Source: Pseudophaeobacter leonis (GTDB lineage Bacteria > Pseudomonadota > Alphaproteobacteria > Rhodobacterales > Rhodobacteraceae). Taken from it: DNA of 34,026 bases. Each line of letters starts with the position of its first letter. Within the stretch, counting starts at the first letter, position 1. The DNA lies in assembly GCF_002087335.1 (NCBI RefSeq), contig NZ_MWVJ01000042.1, positions 1-34,026 on the forward strand, written 5' to 3'. Of the stretch, positions 15,664 through 25,055 are shown piece after piece. The notes under the pieces are model-generated. The model did not search any database. It had not been told where the DNA came from and saw nothing but the letters and a program-made list of their open reading frames with translations. Made by a program: the position numbers and the translations under genes.

Positions 15664-18600
15664 TTACTGTGACTGTTCCAGCTGAGGCGCTTGCGGCCCT
15701 TTCAGGCGTTCGCGTACGGACTGCATCAGCGCGTAGAGCAGGGGGACGACAATCACCCCCAGCACTGTTGCGGCCAGCATGCCGCCAAACACGGCAATCC
15801 CAATGGCCCTTTGGCTGGCGGCCCCGGCACCCGAGGCAATGAGCAAAGGCACAACCCCCAACAAAAACGAAAGAGCGGTCATCATGACGGCGCGGAACCG
15901 CTGCTGGGCGGCCTCGCGGGCTGCTTCAAGGATAGAAAGCCCGGATGCGCGCTGCTCCATTGCAAATTCCACAATCAGAAGGCGTTTTTGGAGGCCAGAC
16001 CGATCAGCATGATCATCCCGATCTGGGTGTAGAGGTTGATATCACTGCCTGTCAGCGCCACCGCAGCAACCGCCCCGAACAGGGCCACAATGACCGACAG
16101 CAAAATCGCCACGGGCATGGTCCAGCTCTCATATTGCGCCACCAGAAACAGATAGGCAAAGAGCACGGCAAGCAGCAGGATAACGAGCACCATGCCTGAG
16201 GAGTCCAGCTGTTGTTGCGCCGTGCCTGTCCACTCAAAGGCATAGCCAGCGGGCAGGGCGGTTGCGGCCTCCTCTTGCAAGACCCGGATCGCGTCCCCTG
16301 TCGAGAGCCCGGCGGCGGGCACGGCGGTCACGGTGGCAGAGCGGAACATATTGTGGCGTTTCAGGATCATAGGCCCCAGAATATTTTCCACATCAATCAG
16401 GGTCGCCAGCGGGATCATTTCACCCGTTTGCGACCGCACATAGAGAGCGCCAATGTCTTCTATCTTATCCCGGTAGTCTCCGTCGGCCTGAACCATCACA
16501 CGGTACACGCGACCGAACAAATTGAAATCATTGACGTAGTATGATCCCAGATGCGCCTGCATGGTCTGAAAGACTTCGGAGATAGAAACCTCCAGGGTTT
16601 TGGCCTTTTCGCGGTCCAGATCGACAAACAGCTGTGGCACATTGGCCCGGAAGGTTGTGTAGGATTGCGAAAGTTCCGGGCGCTGATTGGCGGCATAGAC
16701 CAACGAGCCAACCGCCTGTGACAGGTCCTGTGCTGTGCCACCGGCAGTTTGCTGCACTTCCATCTCAACCCCCGCAGACATGCCCAGCCCAGAAATGGGC
16801 GGCGGGTTAAAGGCCACAATACTGGCCGCAGCCTCAAGGTTTGCGATGCCATATATTTGCTGCAAAATCGCGTTTGGTTGCAGATCATCTGTCTGGCGTG
16901 CGTCCCATGGGTCCAGGCTGACGATGATCATGGCCCCATTGGCACCGGCGCCATTCAAGAGGCTGAAGCCATTCACCAGAATGGTATTTTCCACACCGGG
17001 GATCTGTTCGATCTGTGCATTCACCCGCGCTGTGACGGTTTCTGTGCGCCCCAGAGCCGCAGCGTCTGGCAACTGTACATCAACAAACAGGTAGCCATTG
17101 TCCTCTGACGGCAGGAAGCCTTTGGAGGTGACGCCAAAAAGGCTGCCTGAGCCGATGGACACAGCCACAACAATCGCAAGGCCAATGACCGGAAAGCGCA
17201 ACAGACGCCGCACCACAGACACATAGCCGGTGCGCAGCCCGTTCACACCGCCTTCGAAGACAGCCAAAAGCCCGGTGGGCGGGCCCGAGCGTGCCTTTAG
17301 GATAATGCTGCACAGCGCCGGGGACAGCGTCAGCGCGTTCACTGAGGAAATCACCACAGCAACAGAGATGGTGATGGCAAACTGGGAAAACAGCTCGCCA
17401 GTAATCCCAGGCATGAAGGTCACGGGGACAAACACCGCCAGCAGCACCAGGGTTGTTGCAATCACCGGGCCGGTAATCTGCATCATTGCCTTGCGGGTGG
17501 CATCCGGCGGGCTGAGCCCCTCATCAGCGATCAGACGTTCAACGTTTTCCACCACCACGATGGCGTCATCCACCACAATGCCAATGGCCAGCACCAGGGC
17601 AAAAAGCGAAATGGTGTTAAGCGTCATTCCGAGCACCAAAAGAAAGGCAAAGGTGCCGATCAGCGACACAGGAATTGCAACGGCGGGGAAGATGGTGGGG
17701 CGCCAGGAGCCCAGAAAAACAAAGAACACTGCGATCACCAGGCCGAAGGTCAGCATCAGGGTCGAGATCACATCATTCAGAGATTGTTCAACAAAGTCAG
17801 TGGGGTCAAAAGGGACCGAGTATTTTACGTCCTCGGGAAAGGCCTGAGACAGACGATCAAGCTCAGCCCGGACCAGGCTGGAAATCTCCAGAGCATTGGC
17901 GCCTGGCGCCTGATACACGGCAATAATGGTGGCCGCGTCCTCTTCAAAATAGCCTGAGTTGCCATAGTTGACCGAGCCCAGTTCGACCCGGGCAATATCT
18001 TTCAGCAGGACCAGGCTGCTGGTGGCGCCGGTTCTGATAACAATGTCGCCAAACTCTGCAGCGGTGCTGAGCCGACCTTTGGATTTGATGGTGTATTGGA
18101 ACACCTGCTCCCCCGGCACCGGAGGCGCCCCGATCTGGCCTGCAGAGACTTCCAGGCTCTGCTCACGGATTGCAGCAATCACGTCTCCTGGTGTAATCGC
18201 CAGCGCCGCCATTTTGCTGGGGTCCATCCAGACCCGCATGGCATAGTCAAAACTGGTCAGAACATCGACCTTACCCACACCCGGCACGCGGGACAGGGCA
18301 TCCTTGAGGTTGATAGAGGCATAATTTGACAGAAAAATGCGGTCATAGGTTCCGTCTGGTGACGAAAGAGCTGTGACAAGCAACATGTTGGTAGAGCTCT
18401 TTTGCGTCACCACCCCAGAGGATATAACTTCTGCCGGCAGGCTGGCGGTCGCCTGCGCCACTCTGTTTTGCACATTGACCGAGGCAATATCCGGATCAGT
18501 TCCCACCTCAAAGGTGACCGAAAGCGAGTAGCTGCCGGTGTCGCTGGAGCTGGATGACATGTATATCATATCATCCACCCCGTTGACCTGGGCTTCGATT

Positions 18601-18794
18601 GGCGCGGCAACACTCTTTTCTACTGTTTCGGCATTGGCACCGGTATAGCTGGCGGTCACCGAGACAACAGGGGGTGTGATTTCTGGAAACTGGGCGACCG
18701 GCAAAGCAAAATAGCCAATGAGACCCATACAGGTGAGAACCAGCGAAATTACGATGGCGAATTTTGGACGTGAGATGAAAACCGAAGATAACAC
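15664..18794 (-). pseudogene. RND multidrug efflux permease (AcrB/HAE1 type), one frameshift
   Basis: Inner-membrane proton-driven exporter that would work with the fusion protein encoded just upstream. It starts with GTG immediately after the fusion-protein TAA, with GGGAGG inside that gene's end. The first frame gives 939 aa: N-terminal FISRPKFAIVISLVL helix, two porter halves, and the TM4 proton-relay Asp pair in IGIVVDDAIVVVENVERL. It stops at LIGLASKNAF. The remaining 102 aa (VEFAMEQRASGLSILEAARE to the last helices) continue in another frame. One missing base near 15978-15981, in place of the usual KNAILIVEFA sequence, accounts for this; restored length is 1043 aa, exactly family-normal. 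It is either a recent knockout or a sequencing error. Confidence 0.88.
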
Positions 18795-19958
18795 TTAGTT
18801 TTCCTCCCTTTTCTCAACCAGAACCGGGCTAACTTCGACGCCGGGCCGGATCCTTTGCAGCCCCTCGACAACCACCTTCTGGCCTTGGGCCAGGCCCTCG
18901 AGCACGATAATCTCGGTGCCCATGACATCGCCCGTCACAATATAGCGCTGCGTCACCAGGTTGTTGTCTTCGACCACCAGCACAAAGGGCCCCTGTTGAT
19001 CGCGCTGGATCGCGGCCTGGCTGATTGTTATGTGATTTTGGGTGTCCTGCGCCTTGAGCCCGACAGTCAAGAACGAGCCGTCCAGGATCAGCCGGTGATC
19101 GTTGTCAAATTGCGCCCGGATCGCCACGCTGCCGGTGGCAGGGTCAATCCGGTTGTCGACAAAGGCCACCTGGCCTTTTTCCGCAAGCTCGGTGTTATTT
19201 GGCAAAATGACAAAGACATCGGGCAGAGCCGCATCATCGCCTTTGTCATCGGTATCGGCGCCGATGGTTTGCAACACGTCAATGTAGCTCTTTTCGTTCA
19301 GGGAAAAGGTGACATAGATAGGCGCTTCGCGCACCAGGTTGATCAGAGATTTTCCACCGGGGGCAATCACTTCACCCAGGCTGACATTCACCCGGCCGGC
19401 CCGGCCTGAAAAGGGCGCCTTTATCTCGGTATAGCTCAGGTTCAGTTCCGCTTGTTGCACCGAAGCCCGGGCTGCGCGCAGGGCTGCCTCTGCGACCAGC
19501 TCATTGGCCCGCGAAGTATCGCGTTCGGCCTCTGGCACCGCGCCTCTTTCAAACAGCTCTTCCTTGCGGTCCAGATCCAGTCCTGCAAGCTCAAGGTTGG
19601 CCTCGGCCCTGGCCACCTCTGCGCGTGCGGTTTCCAAGGTGGCTTCATAGGTGCTGCTTTCGATGCGAAACAGCAAATCGCCCTCGCTGACTTCGGCCCC
19701 ATCTTTGACCAGAACCTCTTCGAGATAGCCGCTGACACGTGCCACCAGGTCGACTTTGTCGATGGCCTCGCCACGTCCGATAAAGGTTTCGGAGTTGCGA
19801 ATGGCCGTCTCCTGGGCCGCCATGACAGAGACCTTGGGGGCCGGAGCCTCCTGCGCCTGTATCGGACCTGCGCCCAGCACGCAGGAGGCCAAAAGAAGGG
19901 CGCAGGCAAGCCCGCGCATCGGGGTTTGGGGCCAAGATACTACACGTAGAGAAATCAT
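18795..19958 (-). CDS. RND efflux periplasmic adaptor (membrane fusion protein)
   Basis: 387 aa from ATG 19958, which has AAGGAAGG seven bases upstream. The signal sequence (MRGLACALLLASC region) contains a possible lipobox LASC and also an AQA cleavage site, so it is either lipid-anchored or released to the periplasm. Downstream are the lipoyl/barrel-sandwich halves (ARVSGYLEEVLVKDGAEVSEGDLLF and IKAPFSGRAGRVNVSLGEVI), an alpha-hairpin between them (about 95-165), and the beta-barrel and membrane-proximal domains. It links the inner-membrane permease to an outer-membrane TolC-type channel, which is not encoded here. The stop is directly followed by the permease start, so they form one operon. 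Confidence 0.93.
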   Translation of the reverse strand: MISLRVVSWPQTPMRGLACALLLASCVLGAGPIQAQEAPAPKVSVMAAQETAIRNSETFIGRGEAIDKVDLVARVSGYLEEVLVKDGAEVSEGDLLFRIESSTYEATLETARAEVARAEANLELAGLDLDRKEELFERGAVPEAERDTSRANELVAEAALRAARASVQQAELNLSYTEIKAPFSGRAGRVNVSLGEVIAPGGKSLINLVREAPIYVTFSLNEKSYIDVLQTIGADTDDKGDDAALPDVFVILPNNTELAEKGQVAFVDNRIDPATGSVAIRAQFDNDHRLILDGSFLTVGLKAQDTQNHITISQAAIQRDQQGPFVLVVEDNNLVTQRYIVTGDVMGTEIIVLEGLAQGQKVVVEGLQRIRPGVEVSPVLVEKREEN

Positions 19959-20369
19959 TCCGTTACCTTCCTTTGTCGGCCGCAAAGCCTAGAGTGCGAA
20001 GCCGCAAAATTGCTTTGTGGTCCCATGATGACCAAGCCGCCTGTCCTGCGCAAGGCAGCGGTGGTGCCAGCGCGTTTTTGAGGCGTTTGGGCGGGTTTTC
20101 TGCACCAGTCGGAGCCGTCGTAGCGCGAGAGGTTTGCCACGGTGTCGGGATTTAACAAGCAGGGGATGTGTGGAGGGGCTATCACTGGGCTAAACCGGGT
20201 CCAGCTGGGTCAAGCGCCCGGGTCCAACAGGTCCCAGCTGGCCCCAACTGGCCTCAATTGGCGCGTCGCCCTAAATTGTGTGGATTTGGGAGGGGCGGCA
20301 GCAAGGATGGGCTGCTGCGCAAGGTTCCCGGGCAGACGCGGCGCGCCGAAATCTGAAAGAAGATCGGAG
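19959..20369. other. Non-coding gap between RND operon start and RTX gene end
   Basis: No convincing gene on either strand. It holds the RND promoter region, degenerate 10-bp repeats at 20221-20260 and similar sequence just before them (around 20196-20220). I could not assign a regulator site. Confidence 0.5.
20221..20260. repeat. Degenerate 10-bp tandem repeat, four units
   Basis: Units GGTCCAACAG, GTCCCAGCTG, GCCCCAACTG and GCCTCAATTG run head to tail with diverged copies. A related GGGTCCAGCT lies about 25 bases upstream. It is in the non-coding gap between the RND operon and the RTX gene. Confidence 0.6.
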
Positions 20370-20400
20370 TGACCCCACCACTATGTGGGCAGTGGGGTCA
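20370..20400 (-). terminator. Terminator of the RTX gene
   Basis: Perfect 9-bp stem TGACCCCAC / GTGGGGTCA with a 13-base loop, 14 bases past the RTX stop. The U-run on the minus strand is poor (ACTCCGATCTTCTTTC). Confidence 0.6.
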
Positions 20401-20413
20401 CTTGTTTCGTGAG

Positions 20414-22681
20414 TTAGAGAATGAAGAAATCTTCAGTCACGTCTGTGAGGTCAAAATCTGACAGGGTGATCGTCACATCCTTAAAGCTGATCTCTACGTC
20501 ACTGCCAGAGCGCGAAATGTCCAGATCAGAGAAATCAGATGCGCCACGTTTGATGACGATTTTGTCCGCAAGAGCATTGAAATTGTTGATTTTGTCGGAT
20601 CCGTCGCCGCGCGAGAAGATGAACTTATCCGCACCAGCGCCGCCGTCGAGAGTATCGTCGCCTTTGTTGCCGCGCAGCACATCTCTGCCGCCGCCGCCGT
20701 TCAGGATATCGTCTCCCTTGCCGCCAAACAGTTTGTCATTGCCGGCGCCGCCGCCGAGGGTGTCATCGCCGCCATTGCCGTAGAGCTTGTCCCGGCCGCC
20801 TTTGCCATTGATCTCGCTGTCCGCATCGGTCCCTTCGAGCCGGTTGCCGCGGCGGTTGCCGTTGATTTCTTCACCCGAAACCACCGCAGCGATCTCAATG
20901 CTGTTGCTGTCCAGGCTTTCATCATTGCCGATATCATCGGTAAAGCTGACGGACAGGGTGAGGGCAGAGCCACCATCCGCATCGGTGATCTCGTAGCTGC
21001 TGCCAGTTGCGCCAGAGATTGCCTGGCCATCGCGCATCCACTGCAGGTCAAAGTCGCCGAGCCCGTCAAGATCCTCAATGCTCGTGGTGTTGGCGCTCAG
21101 GGTGTCGCCGACATCAGTGCTGCCCGATATCGAGAAACTGCCAGTGGCTGCGTGGTTCAGCGGCACATCAATAAGGGTGAGCCGGGAGCCGTCTGAAAGA
21201 TTGATCTCGCGATCGCCGTCAGAGTTTTCACTGTAGGTGACGCCAGAGTCAGAGCCGCCGGAAAATTCCAGCAGGTCGGTGCCAAACTCAAAGTCAGTGA
21301 TGACATCATCGCCCATGCCAAGCGCGAGAACATAGGTATCGGTGCCATCGCCCCCTGACATGGTGTCATCGCCGCTGCCGCCGATAAAGTGGTCGTCACC
21401 GTCGCCACCAGACAGATCGTCATCACCGGCACCGCCGTGAACATGGTCGTCACTACCGCCGCCCTCAAGGATGTCGTCGCCCGCGCCGCCTTCCAGCGAG
21501 TCCGCGCCATCGCCGCCCATTAGGGTGTCATCGCCATCCAGACCATTGAGCGTGTCGTTGCCGTCTCCACCTGCGAGAGCGTTGTCATCGACATCACCGG
21601 TCAGATTGTCGCTGTGGTCCGAGCCAATCAGGTTCTCAACGTTATAGATCTCGTCGTCCTGCGCGTCTCCGCCCGTGGCCGTAAACGCCCCGAGGTTCAC
21701 CTGCACCGCGCTGCTTGATGCCGCATAGGTGGCGGTGTCGCCATCGCCGTCGCCGCCATCAATCAGGTCCGCGCCCGCGCCGCCATTGAGGGTGTCATCC
21801 CCTGCGCTGCCGCTGAGGGAATTGTCCGCATCGTCACCGGTCAGTATGTCATCATGATCAGACCCGATAAGCGAGGAGATGTGCTGCAGGACATCGCCAT
21901 CAGCATCGCCGCCGACCGCAGCGCCGGTCTCGAGGTTAACTGCAACGCCGCTCGCGGAGCCGTCATAGCTGGCGGTGTTGCTGCCGCTGCCACCGTTGAG
22001 CACATCTGCACCGGTGCCGCCGTTCAGCACGTCGTCGCCAAGGCCGCCGTTCAGCGTGTCGTCGCCTGCATTGCCAAACAGCATGTCGTTATCGCCGTAG
22101 TCGGCCAAATAGTCTTCTGGGTCATAGTCGGTTACCGGCGAGGTCGAGTTGTTGCGATAACGCGTGCCCCCTTTGTCGTCACCAAACAGGACATCGTCAC
22201 CTTCTCCGCCGTTCAGCGTGTCGTTGCCAAAGTCGCCAATGAGCTCATCATTGCCTGCGTAGCCAAAGAGATTATCGCCAAAAAGCGATCCCCAGATATC
22301 GTCATCACCGCCAAAAACAGTGGTCTGGAAATAGGACCAGTCTGCGTTGAACAGATCCACAAGGGGCAGGGTGAAGCCATCAATAAGCAGATCTGATGTG
22401 TTGCTGCCATCGAACGCGATGGTGATTCTGGAAACGGTTCCGCCTGTGGGGGTGAGAACGCCATCAACGGTGGTCGTGGAAAACCCGGAGCCTTCAAAGA
22501 TGCCATGCGCGCCATTACCATTTACCGTGGTGCTTTCTGGCGAGGACGCAGGTGTATAGTGAAAATGATTGCTGTCGTTTGTGCCCTGAGAGTTCTGGGA
22601 GTCGTAGACAATAAAATCCGTGCCGCCACTGACGGAATTATCCAGTCCAAGGGTGGAATTGTAGCCATATAAGCGAGTCAT
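20414..22681 (-). CDS. RTX calcium-binding protein with an Ig-like insert (type I secretion substrate)
   Basis: 755 aa. The start is ATG 22681, with AGGAG seven to eight bases before it; longer upstream reading is non-coding. A unique N-terminal domain (about 1-120) leads to many GGxGxDxLx nonapeptides (for example [11 protein letters not shown] and [11 protein letters not shown]) up to about residue 470. A roughly 100-aa Ig-like module follows at about 500-600 ([25 protein letters not shown]), then a second RTX block ([18 protein letters not shown]) and a C-terminal tail ending FFIL that would carry the type I secretion signal. No signal peptide, acidic and Cys-poor, as expected. Role unknown: adhesin, surface layer or extracellular enzyme without a recognised catalytic domain. 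No type I exporter is encoded nearby. Confidence 0.9.
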   Translation of the reverse strand: MTRLYGYNSTLGLDNSVSGGTDFIVYDSQNSQGTNDSNHFHYTPASSPESTTVNGNGAHGIFEGSGFSTTTVDGVLTPTGGTVSRITIAFDGSNTSDLLIDGFTLPLVDLFNADWSYFQTTVFGGDDDIWGSLFGDNLFGYAGNDELIGDFGNDTLNGGEGDDVLFGDDKGGTRYRNNSTSPVTDYDPEDYLADYGDNDMLFGNAGDDTLNGGLGDDVLNGGTGADVLNGGSGSNTASYDGSASGVAVNLETGAAVGGDADGDVLQHISSLIGSDHDDILTGDDADNSLSGSAGDDTLNGGAGADLIDGGDGDGDTATYAASSSAVQVNLGAFTATGGDAQDDEIYNVENLIGSDHSDNLTGDVDDNALAGGDGNDTLNGLDGDDTLMGGDGADSLEGGAGDDILEGGGSDDHVHGGAGDDDLSGGDGDDHFIGGSGDDTMSGGDGTDTYVLALGMGDDVITDFEFGTDLLEFSGGSDSGVTYSENSDGDREINLSDGSRLTLIDVPLNHAATGSFSISGSTDVGDTLSANTTSIEDLDGLGDFDLQWMRDGQAISGATGSSYEITDADGGSALTLSVSFTDDIGNDESLDSNSIEIAAVVSGEEINGNRRGNRLEGTDADSEINGKGGRDKLYGNGGDDTLGGGAGNDKLFGGKGDDILNGGGGRDVLRGNKGDDTLDGGAGADKFIFSRGDGSDKINNFNALADKIVIKRGASDFSDLDISRSGSDVEISFKDVTITLSDFDLTDVTEDFFIL

Positions 22682-23032
22682 GTGGTCGTCTCCTGCATCG
22701 TAAATCAAATTAATGTGGGGAACTAGAGCGTAGTCGCGCCAGGACGCTTCATGGAGTGATGTGCCGTCTGAGCAACTTAATTTTGCCAGTGGCGCGTTTT
22801 GGAAAATATTAGGACATTCGCGGACCTCCCACCCGCAACTAATGATGCAATTGGTAACATGCATTTTTGAAAAAATGAAATAAATTGTGCGTGTTGGAGA
22901 CCTGCTCTCCAGGGGGGAAGGGGCGATGCGGGAGCTCTCCCGGATGGCCTGCAGCCTGGAGTTGTCGCAGCTTTGGCGCATTCTACTGGCAGGTTGGAAA
23001 AACCTGACGTGGCGCTTGCGGATCTGGGCGAC

Positions 23033-23057
23033 CACAGCACAGCACAGCACAGCACAG
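23033..23057. repeat. Pentanucleotide repeat (CACAG)x5
   Basis: Five perfect tandem copies in the intergenic region, about 350 bases upstream of the RTX start. This type of simple repeat can change copy number by slippage. Confidence 0.95.
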
Positions 23058-23220
23058 CGCGGAGCTGACCCCGGTGGTTTCCTCTGTCTTTTCAGCAGGG
23101 GAAGGGATGCGCGGCTCAATAAGGGGGCTGGGGTGGAACCGTTTAAAGTGTATCTCTCGGCATAAGTGGCGCATTTTTTTACGGCGCGCGCGGGTGAGGT
23201 TTTCCATGAAGAGCCGCATT

Positions 23221-23248
23221 TGAAGGCCCGTATTTGAAGGCCCGTATT
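23221..23248. repeat. 14-bp direct duplication
   Basis: TGAAGGCCCGTATT occurs twice head to tail, with no mismatch, in the non-coding region about 330 bases before the cytochrome gene. Confidence 0.9.
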
Positions 23249-23575
23249 TTGGTTTTTTATGAATTTATGCGGATTGTAGGTGTGAATTTCGCCTGATTAC
23301 CCGACTTTTTTCAGGGTTTGCGCAAGGCTTTGGTCGTGCGCGAAGGTCTGAATAGCTGTCAGGTGTGAAATATTATCTGGTCAAATCACTCTCTTTTTGG
23401 TTGTATTGAGGCATCGCCTTTGGGTTTTGTTTGCAAATCTCCAGGGCGCATTTTTGCAAAGTCCGCGCTCTGCCGACAGGAGACGGACGCAATTTAGATG
23501 ACCTTATGGGAATGGGCAGGAGCGATATTTTCGCTCCCACCGCGTAAATCGTGATTTGTAAAGGGATCTAATATC

Positions 23576-24932
23576 ATGCCTCTCCACCGAAAGCTTTTTA
23601 GACTTGGGGCCTTTGCGGGCCTGTTGGCCGTGCCGTTTGTGTGGCTTTTGTCGACATCTTCCTGGGCCGAGGGCGATTGTGCCCTGCCAGACAGCTGGTT
23701 TCCCAGTGCCATTCCAGATCCTCAGGAAACGGCCGCCACGACGGATTTTAACAGCTTTTGCGCCTTCCATGTCTGGTCCTGGAATGCATTTTTATGGTCC
23801 ATGGAGGAAAAGGATGGTGCGCTGCGGTTTGAGGGCTTCCCCACCCAGGAGCAAACCATTGATGCCTCATTCGGGGGGCAGGCTGCTTCCAAAATGCTGA
23901 AGCTTCAGCCGCGGGCTGCAAAGGCTGATCATCCGATTGATTCAGCGGCGCAGGCCGGAACTCTGGGGCTTCTCGTGGCGCAAAACAATCGCGGCGTTTA
24001 CTACAGTCAGCATATTACGCCTCAGATGTATGATCAGGTGGTCAGCCTTGACTGGAACTCTGCTGAGGGGCTGATCAACGCGCCCGACACGGCGCTGTTT
24101 GATGTTGGCAACATCGAATACAAGGCCGCCTGGGCCATTGTAGATGACGGCTTTACCGTGCCGGGAGCCTACACGCGACAGGCGCTGATCCCAGAGCTTG
24201 CAACCGTAGTGGTCGACGGGGTTGCGACCATCAGAGTGCCGACGGATCCGGTCTATGTTGAGGGCCGAGGTGGCACTGATTGGGTTCCATGTGGTTGGCT
24301 GGGTCGAGGGCCATTCAGAAGCGATCTGGGCCTCCTTCTCACCGATTGGTATCGCGCCTGTGGTGCCGACGGACAGTAAGGGCATGCCCACCATCAAGCC
24401 GTCAGACCCCGTGTCAGCGACCGCAACACCGTTTTATGCGGCCAACACCACATTGGCCGACTGCAATCAGACCAACCTGCCAGTCCAGAGCCTGAATGAT
24501 GCCACCCAGGAGTTCTCAGTCGTCACGCAGGCTTGTCAGTCCTATGAGGCGGGCACGATTGGCGGTTTTGCCACGGACAATGGCATGGCGATCCAGCCGG
24601 TGAATGCCTCGGCGTTAAGCGAGATCCCCGACGACACTATCGCCAAAGGCTATTTCGAAGTCGGCGCCGTTTGGTCCAAGGCAGACGCGCCCGGGGTCAG
24701 CAAACTGAACTCCACATTTCAGGATGCGCTTGTAGGGTCGAACGTGTTGTCCAATCCGGTGATCGAGACCTTCACGCAGACTGAGTCCGGGCAGCACAAT
24801 TGCCTTTCCTGCCATAACTCCCTGCAATTTCAACCGAGTGATCCCAATATCCCGCCGCTGCATGCCTCGATGCTGAACCTCAGCCATTTTCTAATGCAGA
24901 TCTACGTCGACACCTATGGCGCGATGCAGTGA
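23576..24932 (+). pseudogene. Exported c-type haem protein (CXXCH), one frameshift
   Basis: The N-terminus is a signal peptide (LGAFAGLLAVPFVWLLSTSSWA, cleavage after SWA). Frame one covers 267 codons to VEGRGGTDWVP; the sequence then makes sense in the next frame from EVALIGFHVVGWVEGHSEAI to the end. Taking one G from the run at 24262-24264 gives a smooth join and a 451-aa protein. A single haem-binding motif NCLSCHNS lies near the C-terminus (Cys409, Cys412, His413 in restored numbering), so it is likely a periplasmic electron-transfer or haem-sensing protein. The fold upstream is one I do not recognise by name, but the HVVG...WASF region is characteristic. It precedes a LodA-like oxidase on the same strand and may serve it (inference). 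Confidence 0.8.
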
Positions 24933-25055
24933 CAGGCAGACTGGCAGCTCTATTGCCGGGCTCAGTGACTGTTGCATTGGCAGTCCGACGCGCCCGGTGT
25001 TTATCGTCCGCGCCTCCGGCGTGCCGCCGTTCAAAAGATTTAGGAGATCCTTCTC

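Larger units (their letters stand above)
22682..23575. other. 894-base non-coding region between divergent RTX and cytochrome genes
   Basis: No convincing gene. It should contain both promoters. It holds five CACAG units (23033-23057) and a 14-bp direct duplication (23221-23248). The stretch 23260-23420 is AT-rich compared with the rest of the window. A ribosome site AAGGG precedes the plus-strand start at 23576. Confidence 0.6.

Noticed and set aside
21854..22396. Plus-strand ORF of 180 codons rich in Val/Ala/Ile
   Set aside because: Mirror frame of RTX glycine-aspartate repeats, which always yields such a pattern.
20414..23119. Upstream extension of the RTX frame to 23119 (901 codons)
   Set aside because: The added N-terminus is Arg/Cys/Ser-rich with no ribosome site and runs through the CACAG array; the start at 22681 has a good AGGAG.
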